This document shows, piece by piece, positions 31,499 through 39,434 of a stretch of 64,000 nucleotides of DNA. Position 1 is the first letter of the stretch. Every line of letters begins with the position of its first letter. The notes beneath the pieces are model-generated. The model did no database searches. It saw only the letters and a list, made by a program, of their open reading frames with translations, and had not been told where the DNA came from. This DNA is from CAJBIL01 sp044359525 (lineage in GTDB: Bacteria; Pseudomonadota; Gammaproteobacteria; Burkholderiales; Rhodocyclaceae), in NCBI GenBank assembly GCA_044359525.1, contig JBIKLY010000006.1:1-64000 (forward strand), given 5' to 3'. The position numbers were made by a program, and so were the translations under genes.

Positions 31499-32548
31499 AT
31501 GAGCGACGAACCCTTGCCCCAATCCGAATTCATCCTCTACCAGACCGAGGACGGCCGGACGCGTATTCAATGCCGCTTTGACGATGAAACGCTCTGGCTG
31601 ACGCAGGCGCAGATTGCCGATTTGTTCCAGACCACGCCGCAGAACGTGACGCTACACCTGAAAGCCATCTTTGCCGAGGGTGAACTGGGCGAGGCGGCAA
31701 CTTGTAAGGATTGCTTACAAGTTCGCCCCGAAGGCGGGCGGGAGGTCGCGAGGAAACTGCGCCACTACCGGCTGGAGGCGATTCTCGCCGTCGGTTTCCG
31801 CGTTCGTAGCCAGCGCGGCACGCAGTTCCGCCAATGGGCGACGGCGCGCTTGAGCGAGTACCTGGTGAAGGGCTTCACCATGGACGACGAGCGGCTGAAG
31901 AATCCGCCGGGCAAGGGGCAGCAGGATTACTTCGACGAGCTGCTGGAGCGCATCCGCGACATCCGTTCATCGGAGCGGCGCTTTTATCAGAAGGTGCTCG
32001 ATATTTATGCGACGAGCGTGGACTACACGCCGAACGCGGAGGATTCGCAACGCTTCTTCGCCGCCGTGCAGAACAAGATGCACTGGGCGACGCACGGCCA
32101 CACCGCCGCCGAGATCATTCACGAACGGGTGGATGCGACCCAGCCGTTCATGGCCCTGCTGAGCACGCGACCCGGTGGCATCGTGCGCAAGGATGACGTA
32201 TCCGTCGCCAAGAATTACCTGACGGAAGACGAACTCCAGGTGCTCAACCGCATCGTGAACCTCTACATCGAATACGCGGCGCTGCAGGCGCTGGAGCGCA
32301 AGCCGATGACGATGCGCGACTGGATCACGAAGCTCGATGATTTTCTGAAGATCTCGGGGCGCCAGTTGCTCGACCACGCGGGCAGGATTTCCGCCGATGA
32401 TGCCCGCGCCAAGGCTGAGTCGGAATATGCTCGATATCGAGCCCTGCTGGATGCGCAGCCGCAGCGTGTGGATACGGATTTTGAGAAAGCGGCGAAGGAA
32501 TTGAAGCAGCTGCCTCGTCCTAGAAAACCCAAGGCACCGAAACCATGA
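31499..32548 (+). CDS. RhuM-family protein
   Basis: A 349-residue protein of the virulence RhuM family (named in Salmonella SPI-3). Characteristic blocks are FDDETLWLTQAQIADLFQTT near the N-terminus, RHYRLEAILAVGFRVRSQRG and RFYQKVLDIYATSVDY. The N-terminus is KilA-N/winged-helix-like, suggesting DNA binding. Such genes are common passengers in type I restriction loci. It is complete, with a GAGAGAGGG ribosome site. Its stop overlaps the start of an hsdR remnant (ATGA). Molecular function is unknown. Confidence 0.85.
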   Translation: MSDEPLPQSEFILYQTEDGRTRIQCRFDDETLWLTQAQIADLFQTTPQNVTLHLKAIFAEGELGEAATCKDCLQVRPEGGREVARKLRHYRLEAILAVGFRVRSQRGTQFRQWATARLSEYLVKGFTMDDERLKNPPGKGQQDYFDELLERIRDIRSSERRFYQKVLDIYATSVDYTPNAEDSQRFFAAVQNKMHWATHGHTAAEIIHERVDATQPFMALLSTRPGGIVRKDDVSVAKNYLTEDELQVLNRIVNLYIEYAALQALERKPMTMRDWITKLDDFLKISGRQLLDHAGRISADDARAKAESEYARYRALLDAQPQRVDTDFEKAAKELKQLPRPRKPKAPKP

Positions 32549-32571
32549 GCCTCAACGAATCCATCGTTTGA
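32545..32571 (+). pseudogene. hsdR: 5' remnant of type I restriction endonuclease subunit (hsdR), eight codons
   Basis: An ATG overlapping the rhuM stop starts MSLNESIV followed at once by TGA. MSLNESIVE(D/E) is the usual N-terminus of many HsdR proteins, and the overlap is typical of an operon junction. Nothing HsdR-like follows; trmA begins about 100 bp later. The match is only eight residues, so this call leans on the context of the hsdS and hsdM remnants. Confidence 0.55.
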
Positions 32572-32673
32572 GGCGCATCCAAGGCAGCGAAAAATTTCCC
32601 CGGTCACTGCCCTATCCCCTTCCCCGCCGCTTGGCTCGCGACGCTGCGCGACGGCTCTGATTTTTTGGACATC

Positions 32674-33762
32674 ATGCCTCTTTCCCGAATCATCCCCGCC
32701 GAATATTCGGCCCAGTTGGCCGACAAGGCTGCGCAGTTCAAGCTTGTTTTTGCGCCTTTCGCCCTCCCTGAACCGGCCGTGTTTGCTTCGTCGCCGCTAT
32801 CTTTCCGGCTGCGCGCCGAGTTCAGGATGTTTCATCGCGGCGAGCGGGTTGATTACGCGATGTTCGCCGCCGACGATCCGAAACGGCCGGTGCCGATCGA
32901 CGATTTTCCGGTCGCCGATCAAACCATTCGCGCCGCGATGCCGCGCCTGCGCGCGTTGTTGCAGGCGGATGAGCGGTTGCGGCGCGATCTGTTTCAGACG
33001 GATTTTCTGGCGACCTTGAGTGGTGAGCTGCTGATCACGCTGATCTACCACCGGCGGCTCGATGAACAGTGGGAAGCGGCCGCCCGGGCGCTCGCCGGCG
33101 AACTGCAGGTGCAGCTGATCGGGCGCAGTCGCGGCCAGAAGATCGTCCTCGACCGCGACTGGGTGCTGGAGGAGTTCGAGCTCGACGGCCGTCGTCTGCG
33201 CTACCAGCAAATCGAGGCCAGCTTTTCGCAGCCCAATGGTGGCGTGAACCGGCAGATGCTGGGCTGGGCCTGCCAGCAGGCGGCCGGGCTGGGCGGCGAT
33301 CTGCTCGAACTTTACTGCGGCAACGGCAATTTCACGGTCGCGCTGGCGCCGCTGTTCGAGCGCGTGCTGGCCACCGAAGTCAGCAAGACCTCGGTGCATG
33401 CCGCGCAATACAACCTCGACGCCAATCAGATCGGGAATGTCGCGCTGGTGCGCATGTCGAGCGAGGAGATCAGCGGTGCGCTGGCCGGCGCGCGCGAGTA
33501 TCGCCGCATGGAGGGTGTCGATCTCGGCGAGTACCGCTTTTCCACCCTCTTCGTCGATCCGCCGCGCAGCGGGCTGGACGCGCCGACGCTGGCGCTGGCT
33601 GCGGGCTTCGAGCGCATTCTGTACATCTCGTGCAACCAGCAAAGCCTGCTTGAAAACGTCGCTGCGCTGGATGCCACGCACGTGATTACCGCCGCTGCCG
33701 CCTTTGACCAGTTTCCCTATACTGACCACCTGGAATGCGGGCTGCTGCTGACGCGGCGGTGA
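32674..33762 (+). CDS. trmA: tRNA (uracil-5-)-methyltransferase TrmA
   Basis: Makes m5U54 (T54) in tRNA; 362 residues from ATG 32674 (a TTG at 32665 is also possible). It has the SAM motif LLELYCGNGNFTVALAPLF, the catalytic-base region VDPPRSGLD and the nucleophile Cys in YISCNQQSLLENV. It lacks the Fe-S cluster Cys set of RlmC/RlmD, which favours TrmA. Length matches the family (about 366). It follows the hsd remnants directly and marks the end of that locus. Confidence 0.95.
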   Translation: MPLSRIIPAEYSAQLADKAAQFKLVFAPFALPEPAVFASSPLSFRLRAEFRMFHRGERVDYAMFAADDPKRPVPIDDFPVADQTIRAAMPRLRALLQADERLRRDLFQTDFLATLSGELLITLIYHRRLDEQWEAAARALAGELQVQLIGRSRGQKIVLDRDWVLEEFELDGRRLRYQQIEASFSQPNGGVNRQMLGWACQQAAGLGGDLLELYCGNGNFTVALAPLFERVLATEVSKTSVHAAQYNLDANQIGNVALVRMSSEEISGALAGAREYRRMEGVDLGEYRFSTLFVDPPRSGLDAPTLALAAGFERILYISCNQQSLLENVAALDATHVITAAAAFDQFPYTDHLECGLLLTRR

Positions 33763-33971
33763 AGGAATTGCGGCGCTGGTCCGGATTACGCGGCCACGCG
33801 ACAAGCCACCGCGCCCGGGGCGCAACCCCAACCGGTGAGGTGGTCTCGATCACCGCGCGGCGCGTTGTCACTCTCGACGCCAGTCCGAAAGGACGTCCGC
33901 GTTGACAGTTTTGTTTCGTAGGCTGATCAGCCGGATTTCATGGTGGGCGACGCACGTGGAAGCGCGTTTGG

Positions 33972-34009
33972 CGGACTGGATAGGAACTCAGGTCATCCCT
34001 TCCAGTCCG
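33972..34009. promoter_or_regulatory. Inverted repeat upstream of ccdA (possible CcdAB operator)
   Basis: CGGACTGGA (33972-33980) and TCCAGTCCG (34001-34009) are perfect arms with a 20-nt spacer. A -10-like TACAAT lies at 34023-34028, about 20 bp before the ccdA start, with the right arm overlapping the expected -35 zone. Autoregulation by a CcdA-CcdB complex at such a site is the family norm. A terminator for trmA is less likely because no T-run follows. The rest of 33763-34046 shows nothing. Confidence 0.55.
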
Positions 34010-34046
34010 ACTGCTATGCGCATACAATGCACACAGGAGGTGTCCA

Positions 34047-34301
34047 ATGAAATCAAGCATCACCAGCCATCAAACTCAGAAGCGGCCATTCAATCTGACG
34101 CTGAACGAAAGCAATGTCGAACAAGCTCGACATTTCACGAGCAACTTGTCTGCCACGGTGGATCGGCTGCTCGCCGAGTTTGTTGCACGAGAAAATCTGG
34201 CACGCAACGAGAAGCGGCAGCTTTACGCAAAGGTATCCGAAGCCTGGAACAAACTGGAGGAACTCCACGGGGCCTTCGGCGATGAGCACTCCCCTCTATG
34301 A
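34047..34301 (+). CDS. ccdA: Type II antitoxin, CcdA family
   Basis: An 84-residue protein with a ribbon-helix-helix-like N-terminus (RPFNLTLNESNVEQARHFTS) and a charged C-terminal toxin-binding tail ending WNKLEELHGAFGDEHSPL; W-N is the typical CcdA block. A strong ribosome site AGGAGGTGTCC precedes the ATG. The stop overlaps the ccdB start (ATGA). It binds and neutralises CcdB and represses the operon, by family knowledge. Confidence 0.9.
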   Translation: MKSSITSHQTQKRPFNLTLNESNVEQARHFTSNLSATVDRLLAEFVARENLARNEKRQLYAKVSEAWNKLEELHGAFGDEHSPL

Positions 34302-34627
34302 GCCAATTTGACGTTCATCGGAACACAGGGCGCAATGCGGCGCAGATTCCGTTTGTGGTCATCGTTCAGTCTGCGGCATTCGATGACCGGAAGCGTCGGA
34401 TTGTCATCCCCTTGTGGGCAAGTGAAAAAGCACGCGAAGAGGTCGATATTCCAACTTCAAGAATCAACCCGACCTTCTCCGTGGAGGGGATCCAGGTCAT
34501 CCTGCATCCCCTGCAAATTGTATCCGTGCCGGTTAATACGCTTGGCAAGAAAGTGGCTTCTTTGGCCGAGGAAGGTGACGCAATAATCGCAGCGCTGGAC
34601 GAAGTTTTTTCACGCGCATTGGGATGA
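34298..34627 (+). CDS. ccdB: Type II toxin, CcdB family (gyrase inhibitor)
   Basis: A 109-residue CcdB homologue. The N-terminus MSQFDVHRNTGRNAAQIPFV and VIVQS, the block RRIVIPLWASEKA and the region VSVPVNTLGKKVASL align with CcdB. E. coli CcdB ends in Trp-Gly-Ile, needed for gyrase poisoning; here the end is DEVFSRALG, lacking that tripeptide. It could be weakened or act differently. The target gene gyrB is 7.3 kb upstream. Translation is coupled to ccdA. Confidence 0.9.
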   Translation: MSQFDVHRNTGRNAAQIPFVVIVQSAAFDDRKRRIVIPLWASEKAREEVDIPTSRINPTFSVEGIQVILHPLQIVSVPVNTLGKKVASLAEEGDAIIAALDEVFSRALG

Positions 34628-34737
34628 CGCTTCCCAAATGTCGCACTGCAAGCCGAAAGTCATCTGTGAGTTTTTCGGGATTGCAGAAAGCACCGGGCAG
34701 AACAAATCCAGCGAAATCAGCGCGAGGGGAATGAGCT

Positions 34738-35355
34738 TTGGAAGTTGTGGCGGTAATCGACTTTGAGACGACCGGTTTGTCACCGGCGCAGGGTGACCGT
34801 GCGACCGAGATTGCCGCCGTAATCCTGCACGACGGCAAGGTGGTGGACCGCTATCAGAGCTTGATGAATGCGGGGGTGCGCATCCCCGCGTTCATCGAAG
34901 CGCTGACCGGAATCTCCAATGCCATGATTCGTTCGGCGCCGCCGGCGGCGGATGTGATGCGCGAAGTTTCCGCGTTCATTGGCGACTACCCGCTGGTTGC
35001 CCACAACGCCTCGTTTGACTGCAAGTTCTGGGATGCCGAACTGGCCCGCATCGACCAGCGGAGACGCCAGGAGTTCGCCTGTTCCTTGTTGCTGTCGCGT
35101 CGTCTGTTGCCGCAGGCCCCGAGCCACAAGCTGGGCGCGCTGGTCGAATTCGCCAGGCTACCGGTGGCGGGGCGCGCACACCGGGCCTTGGCTGATGCCG
35201 AGATGGCCGCCAGCCTGATGGTTCATCTGGAAACGGAGTTGCGCAGCCGGTACAAGGTACGCGATGTGTCGCATGAGCTGCTGCGCAAGATTCAAAACGT
35301 CCCGAAAGCCAAGCTGGAGCAGTGTCTGGAGCGCCATCAACAAGCGCGGAAGTAA
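34738..35355 (+). CDS. DEDDh 3'-5' exonuclease (DnaQ/PolC-like)
   Basis: A 205-residue exonuclease with the complete catalytic set: Asp8 and Glu10 (VIDFETTGL), Asp94 (AHNASFDCKFW), His148 and Asp153 (GRAHRALADAEMAA). It resembles stand-alone DnaQ-like proteins with a short extra C-terminal helix region. The start is a TTG at 34738 with GAGGGGAATGA before it; the nearby ATG is out of frame. It is not the main dnaQ by position; substrate unknown. It follows ccdB after 110 bp. Confidence 0.88.
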   Translation: MEVVAVIDFETTGLSPAQGDRATEIAAVILHDGKVVDRYQSLMNAGVRIPAFIEALTGISNAMIRSAPPAADVMREVSAFIGDYPLVAHNASFDCKFWDAELARIDQRRRQEFACSLLLSRRLLPQAPSHKLGALVEFARLPVAGRAHRALADAEMAASLMVHLETELRSRYKVRDVSHELLRKIQNVPKAKLEQCLERHQQARK

Positions 35356-35580
35356 TAGACCTGAAGAACGCAGCTACAAACGCTTTCAACAGCGCGCAGC
35401 CTCCCCTTGGGGGACAGAGAGCACAGAGCCACAAAGGGCACAGAGAAAAACTTTAAATTACTCGCTGGGTGCGTCGTATTAATATAATTCTTTGTATTTT
35501 CTGTGTTTTCTCCGTGCGACTGCTTTTGGGCAGTATGCTCAATGCGTGCTCCCCGACTCGATACCTCAGAAAGGCGACAA
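35356..35580. other. Gene-free stretch with purine-rich imperfect repeats
   Basis: A 225-bp gap. At about 35412-35450 the unit (G)CACAGAG recurs imperfectly, and further on TTTTCTGTGTTTTCTCCGTG (35498-35517) is partly complementary to it, so a long imperfect hairpin is possible. An AT-rich promoter-like patch (TTAATATAATTC, 35479-35490) lies about 100 bp before the GST start. No reading frame is credible. Confidence 0.4.
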
Positions 35581-36198
35581 ATGAATAAGCTGAAGCTGAC
35601 CTATTTCGACTTCCCCGGCGGACGGGCAGAGCCTGCCCGGCTGGCCATGCATCTTGGCGGTATTCCGTTTGAGGACTATCGTTTTGCGCCGAGCGAGTTT
35701 TCTGAGGTGCGCAAGACGACCCCGCTCGGTCAGGTGCCCACCCTTCACGTTAACGATGTGCAGATCACGCAAAGTGACGCGATCACGCGCTATGTCGGGA
35801 AACTGGCCGGGCTGTATCCGGAAGATGATTTGCAGGCCCTGTTCTGTGACGAAGCGATGGGCGCGTTGGAGGACTTCAATATCAAGATCGGGGCAACTTT
35901 CGGGCTGACCGGCGACGAGCTGAAGAATGCGCGAGAAGCCCTGGTCACCGGCGCCTTGCCCAAGTATTTGCGCTGGCTCCAGCATCAACTTGAAAGCCAC
36001 GGCGGCGCGTTTCTTGCGGACAATCGCCTGACGATCGCCGACCTCAAAGCCTTCGTTATCCTGCGCTGGCTGAGTTCCGGGAATCTGGATCACATTCCTG
36101 GCGATTTGCTTGAAACGGTGGCGCCGAGTCTGCGCGATTATATGAAGCGGATCGCTGAACTTCCTGCCATCGCGCAATACTATGCAGGTCGCGGGTAA
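35581..36198 (+). CDS. Glutathione S-transferase family protein
   Basis: A 205-residue cytosolic GST resembling the Sigma/Pi-like prostaglandin-synthase group. The N-terminal thioredoxin fold begins LTYFDFPGGRAEPARLAMH with the likely catalytic Tyr8, and the cis-Pro loop is GQVPTLHVND followed by QSDAITRYVG. A helical C-terminal domain follows. The frame opens at 35503, but the ATG at 35581 gives the family start. The electrophile substrate is unknown. Confidence 0.88.
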   Translation: MNKLKLTYFDFPGGRAEPARLAMHLGGIPFEDYRFAPSEFSEVRKTTPLGQVPTLHVNDVQITQSDAITRYVGKLAGLYPEDDLQALFCDEAMGALEDFNIKIGATFGLTGDELKNAREALVTGALPKYLRWLQHQLESHGGAFLADNRLTIADLKAFVILRWLSSGNLDHIPGDLLETVAPSLRDYMKRIAELPAIAQYYAGRG

Positions 36199-36290
36199 CC
36201 GGGAAGTGCAAGATAAGCAAGATATGCGGGTCAGCTTCGGATTGAAATCCTGCGATGTCTGCATGGCTGCAGCCCTTATAAATAGGCGAT

Positions 36291-36311
36291 CTACAAGGGG
36301 TGCGCTTGTAG
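36291..36311. terminator. Hairpin between the convergent GST and HipA-kinase genes
   Basis: CTACAAG (36291-36297) and CTTGTAG (36305-36311) pair around GGGTGCG. It lies in the 167-bp gap between convergent genes and could end transcription from either side, though there is no clear T-run. A GTATCTATT (36318-36326) nearby is the reverse complement of a motif in the putative operator at 37763. Confidence 0.4.
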
Positions 36312-36365
36312 AATGGCGTATCTATTGGCTTGCAGGCTTCCTGCTTGTTTCGTCTCGCTACAGAC

Positions 36366-37730
36366 TCAACCCAGCCGTCTGATCCTGGCGCTGGCCGTCT
36401 CGATGTGCTGTTCAAGCGCTGCGCTGCACGCGCCGAATCGCTGGCTGAAGCCTGTTGCCGCAATGACCCGGGCGAGGAAGGCGCGTGCCAGTTCGTCCGC
36501 CTCTGACCAGGTTTCGTTGGCCACACTGGCGTGAATGGTCGCCTCCGCGATGGTGTCCGGCAGCCCGCCACCACTGCGCGGCGCGAAGGCCATCGGTGTC
36601 ATGTCGTAGGCCGGTGCAATGTCGTAAGGACGACCGTGCGCCGAGATGAATGACAGGTTGCCGCCGTGCATATCCGTGTTACCGATCAGCGTGCCAAAAG
36701 CCCACAGCAAATCTGCGGCGTCCGCCGCTGCTGGACGGATTTGGCCGTCAGCCGCAAGGCGGCGGGCAATGACTGGCCAGCCACCGGTTCCGCCGCCGAC
36801 GAGCTTGGCATCGAGCGCGGCATCCAGCGCGGCCAAGGAAATCAGCGCACGCCGGCCCAGGTTGCCGGCACGATCAAAGCGCTCGACTTCAAGGAAACGC
36901 TGGCCGCCGTGGTCGAAGACCTGTGTCCTGGCGGCGGGGATGCCGGCTTCGCGCAGCGTCCCCAGCGCGAGATGTTCGGCCAGCAACAGATCGCGCCAGC
37001 GTTCGCTGACGGGGCTTTCCTCAAGCTCGCTGAACTTGACGATGACGTGTCGAGTGCCATTAGGCGTCATGGCAAAGGCCGTGAACTTTGGCTGCTCGCC
37101 GCCGGCTGACGATCCCGCTATCTCACCACGGGCGGCGCCGAGCGCCAAGCTGGCATATTCCTCGGCCTTCTGTTCCGCCGCGATTGGATCAGGGAGGGGC
37201 GCGGTGAGAAAACGATCCCGCGTCAGATCGCCGAGCAGCAGATTGCCGACCACATCATGGCCATGCACGATCAGCGCCCGCAAGGCGTCGGTCTCTGTCC
37301 AGTCGGTGAGGCGCGCCGGTAGGGCCAGTTCAGCACCGTGGCGAGCCGCGTACGCCCGGCCGAGATAGCCCTGCGGGCGCATGTCCAGCAACCACCATGG
37401 CAAGCCGTCGCTGTGCAGGGCGTACGGCGTGGCTCCGTTCTCCTGGCGCATGACGAAGCCTTGTGGACGCACGGGAATCAGCGTTCCTGTTTGCCGGATC
37501 CGGCCTTCTGCATCGACCCGGTAAACCGGGATGTCCGGCAATCCGCGCGTGCCATCGCGTAGTGTGTATTGAATAGATCGCGCTGCGCCGATCCGGACGA
37601 CTTCTTCGCCAAGTTCGCTCAGCGCGCGCGAGACCGTTGGCTGACTTATGCCAATACTTTCAATAAGTTGGCGCGCGGACAGCGGCCCGCCGGATAGGCG
37701 AAAGCGGATCAGGTCAAGGTACGATGACAT
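36366..37730 (-). CDS. yjjJ: HipA-family serine/threonine kinase toxin with fused DNA-binding domain (YjjJ/HipH type)
   Basis: A 454-residue single-gene relative of HipA. Residues 1-65 form a winged helix (LSARQLIESIGISQPTVSRA), and the rest is a HipA kinase. It has the Gly-rich GSSAGGEQPKF (206-216), Lys232, the catalytic loop NTDMHGGN (351-358, Asp353) and the Mg-binding YDIAPAYD (369-376). The DNA-binding part normally supplied by HipB is in the same chain, and no separate antitoxin is adjacent. HipA kinases phosphorylate tRNA synthetases and induce dormancy; the target here is unknown. An inverted repeat sits just upstream. Confidence 0.88.
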   Translation of the reverse strand: MSSYLDLIRFRLSGGPLSARQLIESIGISQPTVSRALSELGEEVVRIGAARSIQYTLRDGTRGLPDIPVYRVDAEGRIRQTGTLIPVRPQGFVMRQENGATPYALHSDGLPWWLLDMRPQGYLGRAYAARHGAELALPARLTDWTETDALRALIVHGHDVVGNLLLGDLTRDRFLTAPLPDPIAAEQKAEEYASLALGAARGEIAGSSAGGEQPKFTAFAMTPNGTRHVIVKFSELEESPVSERWRDLLLAEHLALGTLREAGIPAARTQVFDHGGQRFLEVERFDRAGNLGRRALISLAALDAALDAKLVGGGTGGWPVIARRLAADGQIRPAAADAADLLWAFGTLIGNTDMHGGNLSFISAHGRPYDIAPAYDMTPMAFAPRSGGGLPDTIAEATIHASVANETWSEADELARAFLARVIAATGFSQRFGACSAALEQHIETASARIRRLG

Positions 37731-37740
37731 ACCGGTGAAT

Positions 37741-37772
37741 TAGTATCGGAATTGATGATTGAATAGATACTA
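37741..37772. promoter_or_regulatory. Inverted repeat upstream of yjjJ (possible autoregulatory site)
   Basis: TAGTATC (37741-37747) and GATACTA (37766-37772) are perfect arms 18 nt apart, 10 bp before the yjjJ start. The inner 11-mer ATTGAATAGAT (37758-37768) recurs inside the gene at 37568-37578. The fused winged helix is the natural candidate to bind it. The 99-bp gap to tag shows nothing else. Confidence 0.45.
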
Positions 37773-37829
37773 TAGGTTGATTTGACGTTCTTGCGGAAAA
37801 TATCGCCACTTGAGGTCGCTTGATTTGAG

Positions 37830-38411
37830 TCAGAGGCGGCAGCGATCCTTGACTTCGGCGTGACGCGGGCACGTCGTCAGATGGTCATTGACCATGCCGG
37901 CCGACTGCATGAACGCATAGCAGATCGTCGATCCGACGAACTTGAAGCCGGCTTTGACCAGGGCCTTGCTCAGCGCATCCGACTGCTTCGTTTTAGCCGG
38001 CACTTCGGCCAGCGAAGTCCATTGGTTCTGGATCGGCGCGCCATCGACGAATTGCCAGAGAAAGTCGCTGAACGACTGTCCATCGGCGGTCAACGCCAGG
38101 TAGGCCTTGGCGTTATGGATGGCGGCGGCGACCTTGGCGCGGTTGCGCACGATGCCCGCATCGGCGAGCAGTGCGGCGACTTTTTCGTCGCCGTAGCGGG
38201 CGATCAGCGCCGGATCGAAAGCATCGAAGGCGCGCCGGTAGTTTTCCCGTTTCTTGAGGATCGTCGCCCACGACAGACCGGCCTGCGCGCCTTCGAGGAT
38301 CAGCAGCTCGAACAGCGCCCTATCGTCGTGTAGCGGCACGCCCCATTCGGCATCATGGTATGCGCGGTAAAGGTCGAAACCTTCGCACCAGGGGCAGCGT
38401 TGCATGGGCAT
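37830..38411 (-). CDS. tag: DNA-3-methyladenine glycosylase I
   Basis: Base-excision repair enzyme that removes 3-methyladenine; 193 residues. The Zn-binding motif starts MQRCPWC with DLYRAYHDAEWGVP, and NDHLTTCPRH near the end supplies the other ligands. LEGAQAGLSWATILKKRENY is the family signature. The frame is open to 38591, but the ATG at 38411 (or 38405) gives the correct N-terminus. It overlaps the upstream gene's stop by one base (TGATG), so the two are co-translated. Confidence 0.96.
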   Translation of the reverse strand: MPMQRCPWCEGFDLYRAYHDAEWGVPLHDDRALFELLILEGAQAGLSWATILKKRENYRRAFDAFDPALIARYGDEKVAALLADAGIVRNRAKVAAAIHNAKAYLALTADGQSFSDFLWQFVDGAPIQNQWTSLAEVPAKTKQSDALSKALVKAGFKFVGSTICYAFMQSAGMVNDHLTTCPRHAEVKDRCRL

Positions 38412-39280
38412 CACGCGTCCTTGGCAAAGTAGGGCAAGAGCGCCCTGGCTGCGCTGATTCGCTGGCGGGCACTGGCGGACGCGTCGTTCATCACGGCCAG
38501 CAGGAAGCTTTTCGGGTCGCTGAAATTGTTGCCGACATTGAGCAGGGTGCGCGTGTGGCCGGCGCCCGGAACGGGCTGGCTGGCCGAGCATTCTGTGGGC
38601 GACGGGACGGGATTGCTCGCCGATTCGGCCGCTGTCTGGAGAACGCCCAGCGCCTTTTGTAGTTCCCCGGCCTTGATGCTTTTCAGGCCGGCCAGGATGT
38701 CCGCCTGGCGGCCCATGTTCGGCGCCATTTCCAGCCCGGGTTCGTCAACGAACATGGCGCCCATGCTTGGGTCGATGAACGCCGACCATTTGCCGGTCGC
38801 CGCGTGCAGGGCCGGCACCAGCTTGCTTACCGTCTGCTCGGCAGCCGGCAGCAATTGAAGCTTGGCGACGGTAATTTCGGCCAGATACTCGCTGCGCAGC
38901 GCGTCGAGGAAGCGCTGCGTCTGCGCCACGGGGAGCGGCTCGGCCAGCGAAAACCACAGGCAATAGCCCTGGCGCCCGGAAATGGAGATTGCCGGAGCCG
39001 GCAAATCCAGTTCGTCCTGCACCGCCCGATAGAGATTGGCCACCTGCTGCCAGTCGCCCGGCTTGGCGAAATTGACGAGCATGGCCCGCGCCATGCCGTC
39101 GGCGCTGACCAGCTGGAGCGCGATGGTCTGCTCGCCGGCCAGGCTGCTGGCGACGATTGCCGGGGTCAACACACCTTCGGCCGGGTAAGCCGGCTGGCCG
39201 CCAGTGTCCAGTTGCTCGCTGTGCCATTGCTGGTCGGGGAGGAAATAGAGCCGTTGCAGCTCGGAAATCAGTTTGTTCAT
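38411..39280 (-). CDS. Unknown protein resembling a catalytically inactive archaeo-eukaryotic primase domain
   Basis: 289 residues, no confident family. Residues 66-125 look like motifs I-II of an AEP/TOTE-type or LigD-type primase: a hydrophobic strand, GDWQQVANLYRAVQDELDLP, then SISGRQGYCLWFSLAEPLP. A later GKWSAFIDPSMGAMFVDEPG resembles the FVDE region. The metal-binding DxD of motif I reads VNFAK (69-73) and the His of motif II is Tyr106, so polymerase activity is unlikely. The last ~75 residues form a separate helical tail after a Ser/Pro-rich linker. It is coupled to tag (TGATG) and divergent from an AAA ATPase. The fold call is inference. Confidence 0.5.
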   Translation of the reverse strand: MNKLISELQRLYFLPDQQWHSEQLDTGGQPAYPAEGVLTPAIVASSLAGEQTIALQLVSADGMARAMLVNFAKPGDWQQVANLYRAVQDELDLPAPAISISGRQGYCLWFSLAEPLPVAQTQRFLDALRSEYLAEITVAKLQLLPAAEQTVSKLVPALHAATGKWSAFIDPSMGAMFVDEPGLEMAPNMGRQADILAGLKSIKAGELQKALGVLQTAAESASNPVPSPTECSASQPVPGAGHTRTLLNVGNNFSDPKSFLLAVMNDASASARQRISAARALLPYFAKDA

Positions 39281-39377
39281 GCATCACCAAAATAGGAGGT
39301 CGGGTCGCGGGACGCCGGTTGCCTGAGCTTACCGCAGACGCCTGGCTTGCATGTTCCCATCTTCTGTACGAGTTTTA

Positions 39378-39405
39378 TTGACTTTTATTGTAAAACCAGT
39401 AAATT
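39378..39405 (+). promoter_or_regulatory. AT-rich promoter of the AAA ATPase gene
   Basis: TTGACT (39378-39383) and TAAATT (39400-39405) are spaced 16 bp, about 30 bp before the start. The surrounding 39370-39434 is far richer in AT than its neighbours and contains TTTTATTG twice (39373-39380, 39383-39390). The AT-rich patch may be a sign of transfer or a silencing target. Confidence 0.5.
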
Positions 39406-39434
39406 ATCCATATGAAAATAATTGCGGATAAAAA

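Noticed and set aside
33902..34285. Open frame of 127 codons overlapping ccdA
   Set aside because: Out of frame with ccdA, no family resemblance, while ccdA has a strong ribosome site and coupled partner.
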